A stretch of DNA of 53,043 nt from NCBI GenBank assembly GCA_016928305.1, contig JAFGKY010000110.1:1-53043 (forward strand), in the 5' to 3' direction. The position numbers were made by a program, and so were the translations under genes. Under the pieces are notes generated by a model. It saw only the letters and a program-made list of their open reading frames with translations, searched no databases and was not told the origin of the DNA. This DNA is from Bacteroidales bacterium (GTDB lineage: Bacteria > Bacteroidota > Bacteroidia > Bacteroidales > UBA10428). Shown piece after piece: positions 36,688 through 45,706 of the stretch. Every line of letters starts with the position of its first letter. Position 1 is the first letter of the stretch.

Positions 36688-38157
36688 CTAGAATTGAAAA
36701 TAGATAAAAGTCTCCTGCTGACCACCCTTATTAAAAATAAGGAACAATACTGCATAATAAGCGAACCATCTTATATAAACCGGTAATTTGTCGAATTGTA
36801 ACGCATGTTGTTTGTTACGCTGAATCCATTCAGCTATTAAAAACAATACACTCCAGATTAAACCCGTTTTAAACATACCAGAAGGAAGCTCGAACAATGA
36901 AGGTGAGAACATCTGGTCCAGAAAGGCATAACTGTGTGCAATACTTTCAGATCTGAAAAATATCCAGGCAAGCAATACAATAAACAAGGTCACCATAGTA
37001 TCAAGAAAAACTATAACCAAATTGCTGTTTTTTATCCCGATTCTTTTGAAGAGTATTTTTCTCGGTTGCTTCTGCCATTGAAAAAGGATCAGGAAAAATC
37101 CGTGAATCATACCCCAGACAATGAATGTATAGTTTGCACCATGCCATAAACCCGTTAAAAACCAGGTCACGATGCTTGCGGTAATATAAATAAACAAGTC
37201 TGCTTTGATAAAAAACACTTTTTCTTTTTTAATACCCCGGGAAACTGTAACAGATAATGGTAAAAAGAGGTAATCCCTGAACCACGTTGTTAAAGAAATA
37301 TGCCATCTTTTCCAGAATTCGGAAATATCCCTTCCAAAATACGGATATGCAAAATTCTGCATTAAGTTAAATCCAAATAGTCTTCCTGTTCCTATTGCCA
37401 TGTGCGAATAGCCTGAGAAATCTGCATAAATCTGAACAGCATATAAGACAGCCCCTACCAACAATGTGCTGCCGGAATACCCGGTGTAATTGTTAAATAT
37501 AGTGTCAACAGATGGTGCCAGATTATCAGCAATTACGACTTTCACAAATAAGCCCCACAAAATTTGTTTAAGCCCATCCGTTGCCTTGTGATAGTCAAAT
37601 TCCCGTTTTTTTGTAATCTGGGGTAACAAGGTAATGGGGCGTTGAATAGGACCCGCAAGGATAATCGGGAAAAAACCCAGGGTAAGCAATACCTCAATGA
37701 TATTTCTGTGGGCTTTCAGATTTCTTTTGTATATATCCAGGATGTAGCTTAAGGATAAAAACGTATAAAAACTTATTCCTAACGGCAGAATGATTCGTGT
37801 TGTCGATCTGGGCAAATCATAACCAAACAAGGATAGAAGATCAATAAAACTATCAATAAAGAAATTATAATATTTAAAAACACAAAGAACACCCAGATTT
37901 ACCAGTAATCCCAATACCAGCCATATTCCCCTTGTCTTACCTGTTTTATCTTTGTCAATTCTGATCCCAATTATATAATTAAAAATGGCAACGGAGATCA
38001 GGAGAAAAAGAAACCGCCAATCCCACCAACCATAGAAAAAATAACTGGCCAGTAAAAGAAAGACATTCTGAAGTTTCAGATTTTTGTTTACTGCAAACCA
38101 ATAGAGTAGAAACACAACAGGTAAAAAAACCGCAAATGCAATGGAGTTAAATATCAT
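36688..38157 (-). CDS. MBOAT-family O-acyltransferase (AlgI/DltB type)
   Basis: A 489-residue polytopic membrane protein of the membrane-bound O-acyltransferase family. The hallmarks are intact: DFSGYSHMAIG near 246-256, DISEFWKRWHISLTTWFRDY near 277-296 and LTGLWHGANYTF near 334-345. The invariant catalytic His lies in WHG (residue 339) or in the following GMIHG (352). AlgI acetylates alginate and DltB D-alanylates teichoic acids, both by passing an acyl group across the membrane. It lies between a carrier-protein gene (93 bases upstream) and an SGNH gene (overlapping at its end), which is the Dlt gene set rather than the Alg one. Acceptor: probably the exported polysaccharide. Confidence 0.9.
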   Translation of the reverse strand: MIFNSIAFAVFLPVVFLLYWFAVNKNLKLQNVFLLLASYFFYGWWDWRFLFLLISVAIFNYIIGIRIDKDKTGKTRGIWLVLGLLVNLGVLCVFKYYNFFIDSFIDLLSLFGYDLPRSTTRIILPLGISFYTFLSLSYILDIYKRNLKAHRNIIEVLLTLGFFPIILAGPIQRPITLLPQITKKREFDYHKATDGLKQILWGLFVKVVIADNLAPSVDTIFNNYTGYSGSTLLVGAVLYAVQIYADFSGYSHMAIGTGRLFGFNLMQNFAYPYFGRDISEFWKRWHISLTTWFRDYLFLPLSVTVSRGIKKEKVFFIKADLFIYITASIVTWFLTGLWHGANYTFIVWGMIHGFFLILFQWQKQPRKILFKRIGIKNSNLVIVFLDTMVTLFIVLLAWIFFRSESIAHSYAFLDQMFSPSLFELPSGMFKTGLIWSVLFLIAEWIQRNKQHALQFDKLPVYIRWFAYYAVLFLIFNKGGQQETFIYFQF

Positions 38158-38250
38158 ATTCGTATATATAAGGTGGGATGCAACCTGTTATAACAAAACC
38201 TTTTTGTATCAAAAAGAATTGTATTCCTCTTATGTCTGACCAGAGCCGGA

Positions 38251-38511
38251 CTATTCCACATATTGACTGACAAGAGCAACTATGTTATTGACGCTATCGA
38301 AAGCTTCAGGAGTTGCCTTGCTGGTTGGAATCTTAATCTTGAACTTGTTCTCCAGAAAAACCAGCAATGAAACCATTGAGAATGAATCGACATACCCGCT
38401 TGAAATTAATGGTGTATCGTAGGTTATTTCTGTATCCTCATCATCTATGTATTCTTTAATCACGTAATTTAAAACAAGGTCTTTCATTTCGTCAATATTC
38501 ATCTTTCCCAT
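38251..38511 (-). CDS. Acyl carrier protein, DltC-like role
   Basis: An 86-residue four-helix carrier protein. The phosphopantetheine attachment site is Ser43 in SSGYVDSFSM (DSF instead of the common DSL). Acidic helix 1 and the final SVNNIVALVSQYV helix fit the fold. The start is ATG at 38511, with a second ATG three codons later. It lies 45 bases after the AMP-ligase gene and 93 bases before the MBOAT gene on the same strand. It is not near fatty-acid or polyketide synthase genes, so it probably carries the acyl group made by the ligase to the MBOAT protein, as DltC does. A phosphopantetheinyl transferase must come from elsewhere in the genome. Confidence 0.9.
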   Translation of the reverse strand: MGKMNIDEMKDLVLNYVIKEYIDDEDTEITYDTPLISSGYVDSFSMVSLLVFLENKFKIKIPTSKATPEAFDSVNNIVALVSQYVE

Positions 38512-38556
38512 ATTTCTGTTGTTTAAGGTTATTTTTATAAATAGTAATGCTTTCGT

Positions 38557-40260
38557 TCAATCATTTTCGAGTGTAGAAACATCACCAATTTCTTCGCCCC
38601 ATTCTTTTGCATGCAGCAGTCTCCTCATTATTTTGCCACTTCTCGTCTTTGGCAGCTGGTCCATGAATTCAATTTCCTGCGGCATAGCTACCGAGGATAA
38701 TTTTTTCCGGATGAAGTTCATTATCTCAAGTTCCAGGTCAGTGCCGGGAGTAAAACCAGGTTTCAACGTAATAAATGCTTTTACGACTTCCATGTTTATT
38801 TCATCGGGTTTTGCGACAACGGCTGACTCTCCGACAGCCGGATGTTCCAGCAAGGCGGATTCAACCTCAAACGGACTGACCAGATGGCCTCCGGTATTGA
38901 TAACATCATCATCCCTGCCAATAAACCAAAAGTAACCTTCGTTATCAATACTAGCCCTGTCCCCTGACAGATACCATCCGTTAACAAATTTTTCACGGTA
39001 TTTTTCCTCGTTATTCCAATAGGTGCGCATCATGGCCGGCCAACCCGGTTTAAAGGCAATAAGTCCTATTTTCCCAGGTTCACGGATAGGTTCATAAGTC
39101 TTCGCGTCCAGCACCGTACCTTTTATACCGGGGAACGGTTTACCCATGGATCCCGGTTTTATCTTCATTCCCGGAAAATTTGTTATCATAATGGAGCCTG
39201 TTTCCGTCTGCCAGAATGTATCGTGAAAAGGCCTGCCGAAATACTTTTCCGACCATATCACAGCCTCAGCATTTAAGGGTTCCCCAACACTGGCAAGATG
39301 ACGTAAACTTGACAGATCATAATTCCTGACAATTTCCTCTCCGGCTTTCATTAAAGAACGGATGGCAGTGGGTGCCGAGTACCAGACTGAAACCTTGTAT
39401 TTCTCAATAAACCGATACCAGCTATGAGCAGAGAAGCCAGAATCCAGTATACATTGTGTAATCCCCAGGCTCCAGGGACCTATAATCCCATAAGAAGTGC
39501 CGGTAACCCATCCGGGATCCGCTGTACACCAATAGATATCATTATCCTGAAGATCAAGTACCCACTTCGTTGTAAGATATTGTGACAGGAGGGAATAATG
39601 AACATGTTTTACGCCCTTTGGTTGCCCCGTCGTTCCAGATGTATAATGTAAAACAGATGGTGATTCGGCTTTTGTCGGGTATATATCCATCTTATCAACC
39701 AGTGTGTATGTTTCAAGATGAAAGCTAATTTCTTTTTCTTTCAATTCTTTGGCTTCATGCTGATCAACAATAATAATGAATTCAAGACACGGCAGCTTGT
39801 CTTTTATTTTTCTTACTTTGGACAGATGCTTTTTTTGTGTTATTATAGCCCGGGTTTGTGCATTTTCCAGTCTGATGAAAAGAGACTCATCACCAAATGC
39901 AGAAAACAAAGGTTGGACAATAGAACCGATTTTAAGCGCCCCAAGAAAGGAAAAATACAATTCAGGTATCCGGTCCATAAAAAGACAGATCCTGTCTTCT
40001 TTTGCCAAACCGAGCTCCCGAAGGAAAGTTCCGATTGTATTGCTGGCCAGGCGTACATCATTGAAGGTATATTTTTTTTCAGCCCCTGCAAAGCCTTCGT
40101 AATACAAGGCAACTTTGCCGGCTTTACCTTTCTGGCAAATCCTGTCGGAACAATACCACCCAATATTAATTACATCCCCATTTCTGAACTCAAGTTCATC
40201 AGCAGCGATCGACCAGTCAAAGTTTCTCAGTCTTTCTTCGTAAGAACCAATATTCGACAT
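38557..40260 (-). CDS. Acetyl-CoA-synthetase-like AMP-forming ligase, DltA-like role
   Basis: A 567-residue ANL-superfamily adenylating enzyme. Seen are the P-loop YTSGTTGQPKG (206-216), SAPTAIRSL (295-303), FWQTETGS (349-356), WYLSGDRASIDNEGYFWFIGRDDD (A7/A8 region, 429-452) and PKTRSGKIMRR with the catalytic Lys543. It resembles acetyl-CoA synthetase more than DltA or fatty-acid ligases. It keeps the Trp of the WQTETG motif, which in acetyl-CoA synthetase closes the pocket to acetate-sized acids. It is about 85 residues shorter than E. coli Acs. First gene of the ligase-carrier-MBOAT-SGNH run, so loading acetate (or a similar short acid) on the carrier is the likely job. A plain housekeeping acetate ligase is the alternative. 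Confidence 0.85.
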   Translation of the reverse strand: MSNIGSYEERLRNFDWSIAADELEFRNGDVINIGWYCSDRICQKGKAGKVALYYEGFAGAEKKYTFNDVRLASNTIGTFLRELGLAKEDRICLFMDRIPELYFSFLGALKIGSIVQPLFSAFGDESLFIRLENAQTRAIITQKKHLSKVRKIKDKLPCLEFIIIVDQHEAKELKEKEISFHLETYTLVDKMDIYPTKAESPSVLHYTSGTTGQPKGVKHVHYSLLSQYLTTKWVLDLQDNDIYWCTADPGWVTGTSYGIIGPWSLGITQCILDSGFSAHSWYRFIEKYKVSVWYSAPTAIRSLMKAGEEIVRNYDLSSLRHLASVGEPLNAEAVIWSEKYFGRPFHDTFWQTETGSIMITNFPGMKIKPGSMGKPFPGIKGTVLDAKTYEPIREPGKIGLIAFKPGWPAMMRTYWNNEEKYREKFVNGWYLSGDRASIDNEGYFWFIGRDDDVINTGGHLVSPFEVESALLEHPAVGESAVVAKPDEINMEVVKAFITLKPGFTPGTDLELEIMNFIRKKLSSVAMPQEIEFMDQLPKTRSGKIMRRLLHAKEWGEEIGDVSTLEND

Positions 40261-40429
40261 AAGTAATATTTATCAGGGGTCATTAATCAAGTATCTAAGA
40301 TACTACTTTCCCTAAAAAGTTACCAAGGCTTTTTACGAACAACATATAGTATAAGTTGCCATATGAAAAGTGGTTTCGTATTTGTTCAGACGAATTAAAA
40401 GTAAATGTCAATCCCGTTGCTGATTTTTA

Positions 40430-41125
40430 TTATCCTCTTCCTGCATAATCCGGATACAGGTAATTGACGAAGGAACTATGCGTTACTTTCCCGGAATCAA
40501 TATCCATCATACTCAGCACACCCCCGGGCCAGCCCGATCCGGTATCCATCAGAATAACCTCACATGCCTTTATGGGTTTTGTTGAACCAAAGTTCAGCGT
40601 TGGTGTATGTCCAACAAACACCTCGTCAAAAGAAGTCAAATGAGTTCCCGGTGATACTTTCTGTTGTTGCATTGCGTTGTATACCAGTTCCCGGTCCCAC
40701 AGAAATATTTGCTCCTCCTGTTCTTCCAGTTTACGAGTCGGATCAAAACCGCCATGGACGAATACGCGGTTATCAAGTTTATAATATAGTAGAGAATGTG
40801 TCAGTAATTGAATATGTGTTTCCGGAACCTTCTCTCTATAACTTTCAACGGTTGCATTTCCTCCCTGATGAATCCATATGGATGGTGCATTTCCATGTAA
40901 AAACCAGTCCAATGCCCATTTATCATGATTCCCTAAAATATATACAAGATTCTCAATACCCAGCAATTCATCAAAGACTTTATTTACTTCCGGCCAACCG
41001 TCGCATACGTCTCCGAGACAAATAAGCAAATCATCCTTCCGGCTAAAAGATGAGGCCTCAAAACACTCAATCAGGGCCTTATGGGCTCCGTGAATGTCAC
41101 CGATCACGTATCTTTTGCCGGACAT
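40430..41125 (-). CDS. Calcineurin-like metallophosphatase
   Basis: A 231-residue PPP-type phosphoesterase. The metal-ligand motifs are GDIHG (Asp10, His12), GDVCDGWP (Asp39) and GNHDKW (66-71), followed by FVHGGFDP. These are the motifs of bacterial Ser/Thr protein phosphatases and ApaH-type hydrolases. No membrane segment or signal peptide. It lies 169 bases upstream of the ligase gene on the same strand, so it may or may not share its transcript. The substrate is unknown; a phosphoprotein or a dinucleotide are both possible. Confidence 0.88.
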   Translation of the reverse strand: MSGKRYVIGDIHGAHKALIECFEASSFSRKDDLLICLGDVCDGWPEVNKVFDELLGIENLVYILGNHDKWALDWFLHGNAPSIWIHQGGNATVESYREKVPETHIQLLTHSLLYYKLDNRVFVHGGFDPTRKLEEQEEQIFLWDRELVYNAMQQQKVSPGTHLTSFDEVFVGHTPTLNFGSTKPIKACEVILMDTGSGWPGGVLSMMDIDSGKVTHSSFVNYLYPDYAGRG

Positions 41126-41244
41126 TGAATATTTTTTAATTGAATGATCTGTTGATGGGCAGATTCAGCTATTTAGCAGTATCAGAACCCACCCCTGTCC
41201 CCTCCCGGGAGGAGAATTATCATATATATGAAACATATTACCCG

Positions 41245-42471
41245 TCACCTGACAAGCATGCTCGCATTCTGAATGACGGCAACGGAACCTTTTTGTTTTG
41301 AAATCAAATTAATTGCATGCGGAACATCAATTTTCTGTATACCCATTAATGCACAGGTTTCTTCATCAAAGCTTGTGACCATACAGATGTTAATGCGTTG
41401 TGTTTTAGCCATCATAGCAAGGGCCGTTCCGCCATTGCCCTCATACTTTACCGAAAGCTTTTCGAATACTTTCTCCCACCCCCCCTCACGAAATAAAGGG
41501 AGGAAAGTATTGGTGCCCACACCATCACGGCATTCAGCAAGGATTATGAGTGTGCCTCCATCTTTAACAAAAGAGGCCGCATTATGAACCGATTTGTGCG
41601 CCTGAATAAAGTTGATATCCTTTGGAAATCCACCGCTTGAAGCAACGACACAATCAAACAGATCATCAGACTGGCTTTTATAATAGGAATTGTGCTGATT
41701 GCAGGCACCAAGAAAATCGCTAAAGGAAGATCCCACATGCAATTGGCAAACCTTGCCATGACTGTCAAGAATACCATGAATGGATAATCGTGGCGGCAGC
41801 ATGGTATCAATTTCATGCAAGTCCTCGGCAACCGGATTACCAACAAGAACTCCACTCTGACAACCGGGTTCAATTCTCCTCTCATCCATATTTAAAAAAA
41901 GACTGTGATTGTGGTATATGGATTCCCTGTAACCGAGGCCGGGAAACAAAAGTTTACGTCCCCCTCCAAAGCCCGCAAAATAATGATGAGAGATAGCTCC
42001 AAATGTTATGATCAGCGATGATTGCAGCAAATCCTTTCGCAATATAACCGGAGTCCCCCTTTGGGTCGTACCCAGAGTTGTCATCACAGACATATCAGAA
42101 CAATCATGATGAATGAAATTATACGTATAATAGATCTTTCCATAAGCGTTCACGCTTTCTTCTTCCGTCTGCCTGGGATGTGTGCCATAGGCAATGTAAA
42201 ATGTAATGTTCCCCTTTTTCATACCCGACTGCTCAAGTATGTTAACCAGCCAGGGAAGATAATGGTTATATCCGCAAAGCCTTGTTTTATCAGAAATCAC
42301 AATTGCAGCATTACTGTAATCCTTCTCAGAGGTTGAAAGGCGTAATAAAAAATTGGTATAGAAGTTTTCTTTGTTTATTGTAAACTCGGGCTCACGTATT
42401 TGCAGAAACTGAGCATTACCAGGTACCTCAAAAGACAAAATGTGACTGCCGTATTTCAATTCGGATTTCAT
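41245..42471 (-). CDS. LarA-type nickel-dependent racemase family protein
   Basis: About 408 residues from the ATG at 42471 (a TTG at 42489 would add six). LarA interconverts D- and L-lactate using a nickel-pincer cofactor attached to a Lys. The expected residues are present, numbered from the TTG: SDKTR (Asp67, Arg70), THPRQ (His104), SHHYFAGFGGGRK (His169, Lys179) and YHNH (His195). These sit four to five positions before the Lactiplantibacillus LarA residues D72, R75, H108, H174, K184 and H200. No larB, larC or larE gene is visible nearby, so cofactor supply must come from elsewhere. Related proteins act on other 2-hydroxyacids or sugar acids, so lactate is not assured. Confidence 0.85.
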   Translation of the reverse strand: MKSELKYGSHILSFEVPGNAQFLQIREPEFTINKENFYTNFLLRLSTSEKDYSNAAIVISDKTRLCGYNHYLPWLVNILEQSGMKKGNITFYIAYGTHPRQTEEESVNAYGKIYYTYNFIHHDCSDMSVMTTLGTTQRGTPVILRKDLLQSSLIITFGAISHHYFAGFGGGRKLLFPGLGYRESIYHNHSLFLNMDERRIEPGCQSGVLVGNPVAEDLHEIDTMLPPRLSIHGILDSHGKVCQLHVGSSFSDFLGACNQHNSYYKSQSDDLFDCVVASSGGFPKDINFIQAHKSVHNAASFVKDGGTLIILAECRDGVGTNTFLPLFREGGWEKVFEKLSVKYEGNGGTALAMMAKTQRINICMVTSFDEETCALMGIQKIDVPHAINLISKQKGSVAVIQNASMLVR

Positions 42472-42554
42472 AAACTGTGTTTTGAACAAATTTAGTTATT
42501 CCTGTTTTGGATTTACAATGATAATACAGGGAATTATTAAAATCCGGACATAGG

Positions 42555-42607
42555 AGTTTTGATTTTTGTTTTACCCCTGACCCTAAAGGGAGCTAAAAAT
42601 CAAAACT
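42555..42607. repeat. Hairpin element 1 (13-bp arms, ACCCTAAAGGG core)
   Basis: AGTTTTGATTTTT (42555-42567) pairs perfectly with AAAAATCAAAACT (42595-42607). Between them lies a core containing TTTTACCCCTGA and CCCTAAAGGGAG. Confidence 0.85.
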
Positions 42608-42652
42608 ACATATATCACGAAAGATATTGATATTAATTCTACTTTGACTGAT

Positions 42653-42708
42653 TGAAAAATCAACCTGTTTTTACCCTTAATCCCTAGAGGGAACAGGTTG
42701 ATTTTTCA
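42653..42708. repeat. Hairpin element 2 (17-bp arms, related core)
   Basis: TGAAAAATCAACCTGTT (42653-42669) pairs perfectly with AACAGGTTGATTTTTCA (42692-42708). The core TTTTACCCTTAATCCCTAGAG resembles that of element 1, but the arms are different. Confidence 0.85.
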
Positions 42709-42750
42709 GCTTTCTCCCTTTAGGGTCGGGGTAAAAAGGCTGAAAAATCA
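42699..42750. repeat. Hairpin element 3 (12-bp arms, core in reverse orientation)
   Basis: TGATTTTTCAGC (42699-42710) pairs with GCTGAAAAATCA (42739-42750). The core CTCCCTTTAGGGTCGGGGTA is the reverse complement of the element 1 core type. Its left arm shares ten bases with the right arm of element 2, so the two hairpins exclude each other. Confidence 0.85.
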
Positions 42751-42870
42751 TTGAGTATTCTTTAGGTACGGGTAATTGTTGATTTTTCTTTTCCCGGTCA
42801 AAATCATTTTCCACTTTTTCTTTGCCTTTTATTGAACGTGGATTAATTTTAATCTTTTATAAAAATCCAA

Positions 42871-45489
42871 TTGGCCGATAAAGGAAATATTGCCGATACT
42901 CCTTTGATGAATCAATACACGAGCATCAAAGCCAAGCATCCCGATGCCATTTTGCTCTTTCGGGTAGGTGATTTTTACGAAACCTTCGGGGAAGATGCCG
43001 TCAGGGCTTCTGAGATCCTTGGTATCACGCTTACAAAGCGTGCCAATGGGGCTGCATCGTTTGTCGATCTTGCCGGATTTCCCTACCATGCACTCGACAC
43101 CTATCTCCCTCGACTTGTAAGAGCCGGTCAGCGTGTTGCCATTTGCGAACAACTGGAAGATCCAAAACTGACAAAAAAACTTGTTAAAAGAGGGATCACT
43201 GAGATGATCACACCCGGTGTAAGCCTCAATGATAATGTGCTTGAACACCGTGAAAACAATTTCCTGGCCTGTATACATATTGAGAAAAGTGCAGCCGGAG
43301 TAGCTTTTCTTGATATATCAACCGGTGAATTCCTTACTGCTGAAGGAACCTTTGAATATATCGATAAGCTACTGAACAATTTCTCACCTAAGGAGGTACT
43401 TTTTGAAAGAGGCAAACAAAAACTATTTCATGAGCTTTTCGGACATAAATTTTTTACCTACAAGCTTGATGACTGGATCTTTACAGAAGATTCGGCCCAT
43501 GATAAGCTCATCCGGCACTTTGAAACGGTCTCACTCAAAGGATTCGGAATTTCGGGTATGAAGCTTGGCATTGTTGCATCCGGTGCTATCCTGCAATACC
43601 TCGATATTACGCAACATCACCAGGTAAAGCATATCACCTCCCTGGCAAGGATAGAGGAAGACCATTATGTATGGCTGGATAAATTCACGGTTCGCAATCT
43701 CGAGTTGTTTCAATCCATTCAGGAAGGCGGCACTGCCTTTATTGACATCATCGATAAAACCCTTTCCCCCATGGGATCACGTATGATGAAACGATGGATT
43801 GCCTTGCCCCTGAAGGACATTAATCCCATCAACGAAAGGCTTGATGTGGTTGAATACTTTATCCGGAATCCTGAATTCCGTGCTGAGATTGAAGAGCAAA
43901 TTAAGAATATCGGTGATCTCGAACGTGTTATTTCCAAAGTTGCCGTTGGCAGGATTTCACCCCGTGAAGTTGTTCATATCAAAAATGCGCTTTCTGCTAT
44001 AAAGCCCATCAAGGAACTTTGTTCTGCTTCGGACGAAGCAGTTCTCCGGCGGATTGCTGAACAGCTGAATCCCTGCCCCATTATCCGCGACCGCATCGAA
44101 CGTGAACTTATGCCCGATCCGCCAGTACAGCTTACACGAGGCGGTGTGATGGCTGCCGGTGTTTCCAGTGAACTTGATGAGTTACGTGACTTACTTCATA
44201 GCGGCAAAGACTACCTGCTGCAGCTTCAGCAGCGTGAAAGCGGACGAACCGGCATCCCCTCGCTGAAAGTCAGCTTCAACAATGTTTTCGGATATTACAT
44301 CGAAGTACGCAATACCCATAAAGATAAAGTCCCCCCGGAATGGATCCGCAAACAAACGCTCGTTAGTGCAGAACGTTATATAACGGAAGAGTTAAAAGAA
44401 TATGAATCAAAAATACTGGGGGCTGAAGAAAAGATTCTGGAACTGGAGACCCGGCTGTTTAACGAGCTTGTGCTGGCCCTTTCGGAATATATAATCCCCA
44501 TTCAACTGAATGCCTCTCTTATTGCACGTCTCGATTGCCTGTTCTCATTTGCTGCCTGTGCGCTGGAGAATAATTACAACCGGCCGGTACTAACTGATTC
44601 AGAAGTCATTGAGATTCAGCAGGGTCGGCACCCGGTTATCGAAAAATGTCTCCCGGCCGGTGAAAAGTATATTGCCAATGATCTGTACCTGGATAATAAG
44701 ACACAGCAGATCATCATTATTACCGGACCTAACATGTCGGGTAAATCAGCGCTGCTTCGTCAGACCGCCCTTAGTGTCCTGATGGCACAGATTGGCAGCT
44801 ATATACCCGCAGCCGGTGCCAGCATTGGCTGTGTTGATAAGATATTTACCCGGGTGGGAGCTTCCGATAATATTTCCCTGGGTGAATCAACCTTTATGGT
44901 TGAAATGAATGAAACGGCCAGTATTTTAAATAACCTCTCCTCACGAAGCCTGATCCTGCTCGATGAAATCGGACGAGGTACCAGCACCTACGACGGAATA
45001 AGCATTGCCTGGGCCATGGTGGAATTCATTCATGAACATCCTAAAGCAAAAGCCAAAACCATGTTTGCCACCCATTACCATGAGCTGAATGAGATGGAAA
45101 ACGACTTTGAAAGAGTGAAAAATTACAATGTTTCTGTCAAAGAACTGGACGACCGGGTTATTTTCCTGAGGAAACTTGTCAGGGGTGGTAGCGAACACAG
45201 CTTTGGCATTCATGTGGCACGGATGGCGGGCATGCCCAAAAGCTTGGTTAACAGGGCAAATGAAGTACTCGAAGAACTCGAGAAATCACACCTAAAACAT
45301 CAGCTTACAAAACCTGTGGCCGATCTGGCAGAAAAACGGGAAGGATTCCAGATGAGCTTTTTTCAGCTTGACGACCCGGTGCTGAAGCAGATACGGGATG
45401 AAATTGCCAAGGCCGATATCAACAACCTCACACCCATGGAGGCCTTGAATAAGCTATATGAAATTAAAAAGATGATCGGGCTGAAATAA
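42871..45489 (+). CDS. mutS: DNA mismatch repair protein MutS
   Basis: 872 residues, the normal MutS length. It recognises mismatches and recruits MutL. The mismatch-wedge motif FYE (Phe35-x-Glu37) lies in [10 protein letters not shown]. The ATPase part has Walker [10 protein letters not shown] near 619-627, Walker [17 protein letters not shown] near 694-709 and ATHYHEL near 731-737. The start is a TTG at 42871: an in-frame stop lies 21 bases upstream, no ATG occurs before Met13, and the segment before the conserved TPLMNQY matches the usual MutS N-terminal length. The rare start and lack of a Shine-Dalgarno sequence suggest modest expression. Three hairpin elements lie 120-315 bases upstream. 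Confidence 0.97.
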   Translation: MADKGNIADTPLMNQYTSIKAKHPDAILLFRVGDFYETFGEDAVRASEILGITLTKRANGAASFVDLAGFPYHALDTYLPRLVRAGQRVAICEQLEDPKLTKKLVKRGITEMITPGVSLNDNVLEHRENNFLACIHIEKSAAGVAFLDISTGEFLTAEGTFEYIDKLLNNFSPKEVLFERGKQKLFHELFGHKFFTYKLDDWIFTEDSAHDKLIRHFETVSLKGFGISGMKLGIVASGAILQYLDITQHHQVKHITSLARIEEDHYVWLDKFTVRNLELFQSIQEGGTAFIDIIDKTLSPMGSRMMKRWIALPLKDINPINERLDVVEYFIRNPEFRAEIEEQIKNIGDLERVISKVAVGRISPREVVHIKNALSAIKPIKELCSASDEAVLRRIAEQLNPCPIIRDRIERELMPDPPVQLTRGGVMAAGVSSELDELRDLLHSGKDYLLQLQQRESGRTGIPSLKVSFNNVFGYYIEVRNTHKDKVPPEWIRKQTLVSAERYITEELKEYESKILGAEEKILELETRLFNELVLALSEYIIPIQLNASLIARLDCLFSFAACALENNYNRPVLTDSEVIEIQQGRHPVIEKCLPAGEKYIANDLYLDNKTQQIIIITGPNMSGKSALLRQTALSVLMAQIGSYIPAAGASIGCVDKIFTRVGASDNISLGESTFMVEMNETASILNNLSSRSLILLDEIGRGTSTYDGISIAWAMVEFIHEHPKAKAKTMFATHYHELNEMENDFERVKNYNVSVKELDDRVIFLRKLVRGGSEHSFGIHVARMAGMPKSLVNRANEVLEELEKSHLKHQLTKPVADLAEKREGFQMSFFQLDDPVLKQIRDEIAKADINNLTPMEALNKLYEIKKMIGLK

Positions 45490-45499
45490 CCTCACCCCC

Positions 45500-45575
45500 G
45501 CCTGGCGGTCAGGCCTGCCCCTCTCTTCGCCTTCGCATAGCTTCAGCGAAGCAAGGCCTGAAGGAGAGGGGAAAT
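45500..45575. repeat. GC-rich nested hairpin element downstream of mutS
   Basis: CCCCTCTC (45518-45525) pairs with GAGAGGGG (45564-45571). Inside, CTTCGC (45531-45536) pairs with GCGAAG (45546-45551), and AGGCCTG words occur on both sides. It begins with CCTCACCCCC at 45490-45499, the same word that opens the elements at 48180 and 49369. Confidence 0.65.
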
Positions 45576-45706
45576 ATATGCAGGGGGTCTTTTATGTAGC
45601 ATTAATTATTGAATACCCTTGAATACCCTTTCGGGGTATCAGGTACGCAACCATTTCATGGCTTTGAGCATCTGTCTGATCAGAAAACCAATTAAAATCA
45701 AATACT

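Larger units (their letters stand above)
42472..42870. other. Divergent intergenic region with three hairpin elements
   Basis: Nearly 400 bases between larA-like and mutS, holding three large inverted repeats that share a core sequence (described separately) and a plain AT-rich stretch before mutS. No gene is seen. Confidence 0.6.

Noticed and set aside
39718..40266. Plus-strand open frame of 182 codons
   Set aside because: It is antisense to the AMP-ligase gene, whose motifs are complete; the composition is that of a shadow frame.
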